Made by a program: the position numbers and the translations under genes. The notes beneath the pieces were generated by a model. The model was not told where the DNA came from. It saw only the letters and a list, made by a program, of their open reading frames with translations, and did no database searches. Of a DNA stretch of 64,000 bases, positions 59,590-64,000 are shown in pieces. The DNA comes from Agapetus fuscipes (taxonomy: Eukaryota; Arthropoda; Insecta; Trichoptera; Glossosomatidae). Numbering within the stretch: position 1 is the stretch's first letter; each line of letters begins with the position of its first letter. Where the stretch lies: contig OX637339.1 of NCBI GenBank assembly GCA_951799405.1, positions 11,470,001 to 11,534,000 on the forward strand, written 5' to 3'.

Positions 59590-60362
59590 AGGGACAACGC
59601 ATTCTGCCAAGATTGTCTACGGATTCTTCTTCTTCTATTTGTGCCACTTCTATCGAAGATCGGCGATCATCATGGCTATTTTTACTAGATGCTGCGGCTC
59701 GAAACAGGGACTTGGTGCTTCTGCCGAACCACTGTCGCAGGTTTTTTAGCTACGATGTCCTTCAGCGTTCCTGAGATCTTCTCCCCTCAATCTTACCCTG
59801 AATGATAAGATGAAGGAGACGGTACTTCTCATTTCTCATAATGTGACTGAAGTACATAAGCTTTCTCTGCTTAATGGTAGGCAGGAGCTCCTTTGTAGTG
59901 CGCATTCGTTGAAGGACTTCTTCATTGGTGACTCGATCACGCCAAGAGATCTGAAGCATTTTTCGGTATAGACACTCGAATGCTTCAATTCGTCTCTCCA
60001 GTGCCTGCGTGAGAGTCCATCCCTCCATACTATACAGAGCGATTGGGAAAACGTAGCACCTCACTATGCGCTTCCGGAGTTCAAGGCTTAAATTTCGGCA
60101 CGACAGTACTTTGCTCATTTTAGCGAAGACATTTCGGGCTTGCTTTAGTCTGCTTCTGACTTCTTGACACATGTCCAACTTTTCGTTGACCACACATCCC
60201 AGGTTCCTGTAACTAGTGCATCTTTCAATGCTTTCGCCATCTAGTTCTACATGGATTACCGGACAAAATGTGTGAAAGCTTTCATACACCTCCATACGCT
60301 ACTAGGCTTCCGACCCGTCACCTCATGTAAAATAAAACCGGGCAGAATGCGTCTAGCGTGTA
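59590..60362. mobile_element. MITE with ACGCATTCTGCC ends, split by a LINE-D insertion
   Basis: Left end GACAACGCATTCTGCC at 59591; right end GGGCAGAATGCGTCTAGCGT ending near 60362. The LINE-D copy sits between. The uninterrupted relative is at 20348-20512. Confidence 0.72.
59622..60250 (-). mobile_element. LINE-D, 3' part of ORF with (AAG)n tail, inside a MITE
   Basis: Minus strand reads ELDGESIERCTSYRNLGCVV, RLKQARNVFAKMSKVLSCRN, ALYSMEGWTLTQALERRIEA, KMLQISWRDRVTNEEVLQRM and TTKELLPTIKQRKLMYFSHI, the segment after the RT in a non-LTR retrotransposon. It ends in GTGGCACAAATAGAAGAAGA on the minus strand. A stop after GRRSQER breaks the end. GTAGA at both borders may be the target duplication. 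Confidence 0.8.
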
Positions 60363-60369
60363 AGAATGG

Positions 60370-62660
60370 CTGTAGCGGTTATTGAAAGGATATTTGAGTC
60401 TCTTCGTGCCATGTTATCGAGAACTGATAATTGATTTGGAAGAGAGTTGACAGACGATCCATAATATCCGCCGCTCCACCGACCAAATTGGGGGTTTGAG
60501 CCTATAGACCACCTTGAGAACCTCTGTTGTAGAGCCAGTAAAGGGACAGAGAGTTTCGTCACGACCCTGCTGGGCTCACTGCGCTGTTACGTCAGCTGTG
60601 TGAGCGGGAACATAGACGGGCAGACTAATGTCTGCCTCTAGTGGTAGCGGAGACTACAGCTACATCACTACACGGTACTGTAGCAACAGAGGGCAATGCT
60701 GCTCAGGCAGCTGTAGACGATGACCTTTAAGGAGATAAGACGACACACGTAACAGAGGTTTCAAAGCGACATTGATATCTTACCTAGGTGTGTGCTTAGT
60801 TGGAACAAAAGTTAGACGATAATGATGCCCTTTTTATGTTCGCGATGCTTAAAAATGCTAAATGGTGTATTGCGCCCCAAATCAAACAGCTCCATACAAC
60901 TTAATCTCTTAAGTTTGGCACGTTAAAAGCCTTTACAGGTTCATAATTCTTGTGATGGATTCAACTTGTCGATGCTGGACGCGAAGAAAACAGATCAAGA
61001 ATATGCGTCTGAAACCTAACCATATATTCTTGCTTAGAAAGCAGGAACTCTACCAGTTGAGCTGTACCTATCGACTGGACTATTCCACTTTGAAATACAC
61101 AAGTACTTTCATAGTCACTTTTAGTTTCTGTGTAACTGATGTATGTTTGCTTTCAGTTACCTTTTGTTAGAAATTATATGCATTGCCCATTTTCTTACGA
61201 TCGCTCATATCCTGGGAATTCTTCAATCTCCACGTCTTCCTTGCTATCTGCTTGTTTTCTGGGTAATATCATTTGCCTGGGTGCCACAAGACTGAGGGGC
61301 GACATACCTTCTTTTAGCCAATTTTCAAGTAATATTCCAAATCATTTTTCCATATTATTTTCTTTCCCTTGACCATTGTCATCTTCTAAACTCAGCCAGA
61401 TATTGGGAGGTCCTTCCACAGCTTAAGGGGATTCTGCTATTATCTGACATATTACGGAGCCAATGCTATGGCAGTTATGGCAATATGGGCAAGCTAACAT
61501 GCTATAGCAGTAGCCAAGCTAAGCAAGGAAGGAGCCAAAGTATGGCAGAGGTGGTGCAGGGAAAATGTGTCATGTCAGGCATTTATTGCATCGCACAGTC
61601 AGGCATTTATTATGCAACGATTATTTTGAGAACTCATCAAATGTGTAATATTTCGCAGCGAGTAACCCACTTACTCGCCATTTCAAGCAACTTCCGATGT
61701 TACGATATCAACGACAGTAATTAACTGTATTGAATTAAACAAGCGCGGCATACTCGTAGGTAACCAGTCAACGTGAGATCTCAGTTTCATAATCACATTT
61801 TATAACCGCGACGTTTTCTATCGTAATTTTTCAATTTTGTATCAGCTGTGATCAGCTGGCTCGACTGTTTTACCGGTGCTGTGTGCAATAGAGTTCCCGC
61901 GATGTTGTGTAGATACTAGATGCGCCTTCCTCAGCGTTATGTAACAATCTGCCGGCTTGGGGACGTTGCTAGTACCACACAGGTAAACAGTCGCAGTCCG
62001 TATCCACCTACCGCGCTGCGCAGACGCCGCGTGACTGAGCACGACATGCGCAAGTAATCCTGACCTAGCGCAATAAACATGCAACACGGGGGAAACATTC
62101 GCACGTGTGCAACACTGCAATTTGAATTTGGAATAACTCGAACATACCTACACGATTAATTGGAAAACGCATTTTTTTTGGGATGTGAGATAAATTTGAA
62201 AAAAGAATACCTACGCACCTGCATACATTTTCCGTGTTTCGTAAGTTTTGACCCAGTAAAGGATTTTCTTTATTGGATTTCGTAAGTTTCACTCATATTT
62301 ACGTCGAGCATCCTCAGCGGGGGTTATCAACGTTTGGCGATAAAGTGCGACTCAGAAAGTGATATTGTTCGATTTCGCCTAGGCTGATACAGCTTTAACA
62401 ATAATAATAATATCCTTTATTTTTCTACCCCAACAGAACTGGAATATGAAAAGTAACCACAGTATCTAACAATATAAAAAAAAAAACACAAATATCTAAG
62501 AATAGAATGAGGTTCGCGCATGAATAATCATAAATAAAATTGTGTCGTCACGCGGCCCGGTTGCTGGAGAAAAAGTATAAAATATTTTATTAGTGGTTGA
62601 TAAGATTAACAGCCCTTTACAAGTGTGGCGTTTACCCAACGAGAAAAAGTTCCAAATTCA
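60370..62660. other. Gene-poor stretch upstream of the DUF4789-type exon
   Basis: 60540-60720 is GC-richer but without an open frame of note. A short (AAT)n run is at 62399-62413. 62540-62640 repeats the 57.6 kb motif. No RNA gene or host exon could be supported. Confidence 0.5.
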
Positions 62661-62787
62661 AATTTGTGCTCAGTCCATTACTCCATTGTGTGTGAGAGTT
62701 TGACAAAGGCTGTTGTTGAATAAGTCTCCAGACCCCCGTATACAGTAAGTAAAGTGAACATGATAGTGCGGGAACATTGCTGCTGAG

Positions 62788-62973
62788 ATGTCCCCGTTGC
62801 GCGCGTGCGTGTGGTGGTGGTGGTGGTGGTGCGTGTGCGCAGTTGGCGTAGTGCTGACGGCCGTGGTGCCGCCACCCTGGGCGGACCCGCTGATCAACCC
62901 CTGCGCTGCGCAGCCGCGGGGCTGGCAGATGCTCTACTGGCCGCCTGATGGACAGTGCTACAAGATATTCCAG
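62788..62973 (+). CDS. Secreted protein, DUF4789-like, first coding exon (partial gene)
   Basis: ATG at 62788 opens 62 codons ending TTCCAG|GTAATC, phase 0. The N-terminus is a signal peptide (MSPLRACVWW ... VCAVGVVLTAVV) whose core is six tryptophans in a row, encoded by a TGG repeat. After it comes NPCAAQPRGWQMLYWPPDGQ then CYKIFQ, which resembles the start of the small Cys-rich secreted insect proteins with a DUF4789 domain. No further exon could be recognised before 64000, so the gene continues outside the window. The function of this family is not known. Confidence 0.62.
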
Positions 62974-63100
62974 GTAATCTACTTAAATATTTTTTTTTTG
63001 CAAAATAGATACTGCAGTGTACCTATAAACAGCCATTAACAAGCTGGGAGGAACTCTTTGACGGGATTTGAGAGAAAATTCTTAATTCATTTGAAATAAA

Positions 63101-63375
63101 CAGGCCCAGATTAAGGGCGGTTTGAGCCAGGGGCCCCACGCCTAGGTGGCCCCCGAAGAGCCCAAAAATACTCGTACTTTTTTTCAGTGTTTTATGAAAC
63201 GTACCTACGTAACCAAGGGCGTAAAGAGGCAAAAAAGTGTAGAAAACATTTTAACTTTTTGTTGTTGTTGCAAAAGATATGCATCTTTTGCAACGAAATC
63301 TAAGGGAGTAGGGTAGGGAGCGTAGAGGGGGCTCCAAGCTTTTCTCCGCACCCCGGACGGGTAAATCCGGGCCTG
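63101..63375. mobile_element. hAT-type MITE, CAGGCC family
   Basis: 275 bp, termini CAGGCCCAGATTAAGGGC and (inverted) CAGGCCCGGATT; flanked by GAAATAAA and GAAATACA, an 8-bp duplication with one mismatch. Confidence 0.78.
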
Positions 63376-63675
63376 GAAATACATCTATGTCTGATGTCAG
63401 TGGAGTTAATTGGAGCTACACGCCGAGTTCAGTCATGTTGTGTCATGACATGGGTACAGGAAAGCGGAAGGTAAATGAAAAGTATCTTGCCGCCTCCCCC
63501 TTCTGATGTCGTCCGTCATATAAAGCTTAAAACTCTCTAACAGGGTGGGACTGTCAATTAGGGCGTTAATAATGTTGTGACGAGATTTCAGCCTCCTGGG
63601 ACGAGTTTCTGTGAGGTGTGGTTGTACTCTTGGAGGGAATTTCAAATGAAAAGCGTGAATATTATTTTTTAAAAC

Positions 63676-63935
63676 TGCAGTACCCTTAATACGAGTTGCA
63701 AAACTTGAGAAAAGTAAAGTTTACGGAAAATATTAATGCGTGATTTCTCCCAAAATCTGCCGTTTTCGTTTCTTACACTTTGTGGTCTTAGCAAAAGAGT
63801 TACAGTGATGAAGAAAATCAAGTTCAAACAAACAAAAACGGCAGATTTTGGGGGCAATCACTCTTTAGTAATTGCCGTAAACTTTACATTATTTAAGTTT
63901 TGCAACTCGTACTAAGGGTACAGTTTGCAGTTTGT
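63676..63935. mobile_element. Foldback MITE at window end
   Basis: Long inverted arms: CAGTACCCTTAATACGAGTT at left, its inverse (AACTCGTACTAAGGGTACAG) at right; inner arms CAAAATCTGCCGTTTTCGTT. Middle words recur near 26030 and 26550. Confidence 0.75.
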
Positions 63936-64000
63936 TAACAATAAAGTTTTAAGGCATGTTGTACACGTGTACCTGTGACCATTCAAATGGAACTTCTGTT

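Overview
The window is eukaryotic nuclear DNA: AT-rich, intron-bearing, dominated by transposable-element remnants, with GC-richer coding exons flanked by GT/AG splice sites. The gene content and repeat types (an insect-style R2D2-like dsRNA-binding protein, a ZnT1-type zinc transporter, R1-, CR1- and Helitron-type elements, tRNA-derived SINEs, hAT and foldback MITEs) point to an insect, most likely a lepidopteran; the order is inference.

Three host genes can be supported. (1) A ZnT/SLC30A1-type cation diffusion facilitator lies on the minus strand, in eight coding exons from 24566 down to 1072. The exons join without any frame conflict into 448 residues. Two of the four canonical transmembrane metal ligands are replaced (HxxxN in TM2, ExxxD in TM5). 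(2) A four-exon minus-strand gene at 48988-51734 joins into 309 residues with two dsRNA-binding domains and a third, dsRBD-like C-terminal domain. It is best read as R2D2, the Dicer-2 partner, or a close TARBP2/Loquacious relative. (3) The first coding exon of a secreted protein of DUF4789 type starts at 62788 on the plus strand and runs out of the window. The genes do not form a pathway; they are independent neighbours.

Layout. 1-24.6 kb: ZnT gene; its introns hold LINE fragments, two hAT-type elements with 8-bp target duplications, a TA-flanked mariner-like element, foldback MITEs and an R1-clade LINE (18.3-19.9 kb). 24.6-35.4 kb: SINEs, degenerate LINE ends and AT-rich sequence. 35.4-37.0 kb: a complete-ended hAT transposon with a broken transposase. 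37-48 kb: a CR1/L2-like LINE (39.0-40.6 kb), a long-inverted-repeat element (41.8-44.1 kb) and a Helitron helicase remnant (44.5-46.0 kb). 48.9-51.8 kb: the R2D2-like gene. 51.9-62.7 kb: nested inverted-repeat elements, tandem repeats and LINE debris. 62.8 kb to the end: the DUF4789-type gene start and two MITEs.

One 250-bp module occurs about 25 times on both strands. It follows the same LINE C-terminus (ending KKWRLICN) in several places, so it is the 3' end of one non-LTR family ('LINE-A' here). A tRNA-derived SINE ('SINE-X') shares its 3' end with the CR1/L2-like LINE at 39 kb. A second SINE ('SINE-Y') is tRNA-derived with an unknown partner. Family labels (LINE-A, C, D, SINE-X, SINE-Y, foldback G and so on) are local names only.
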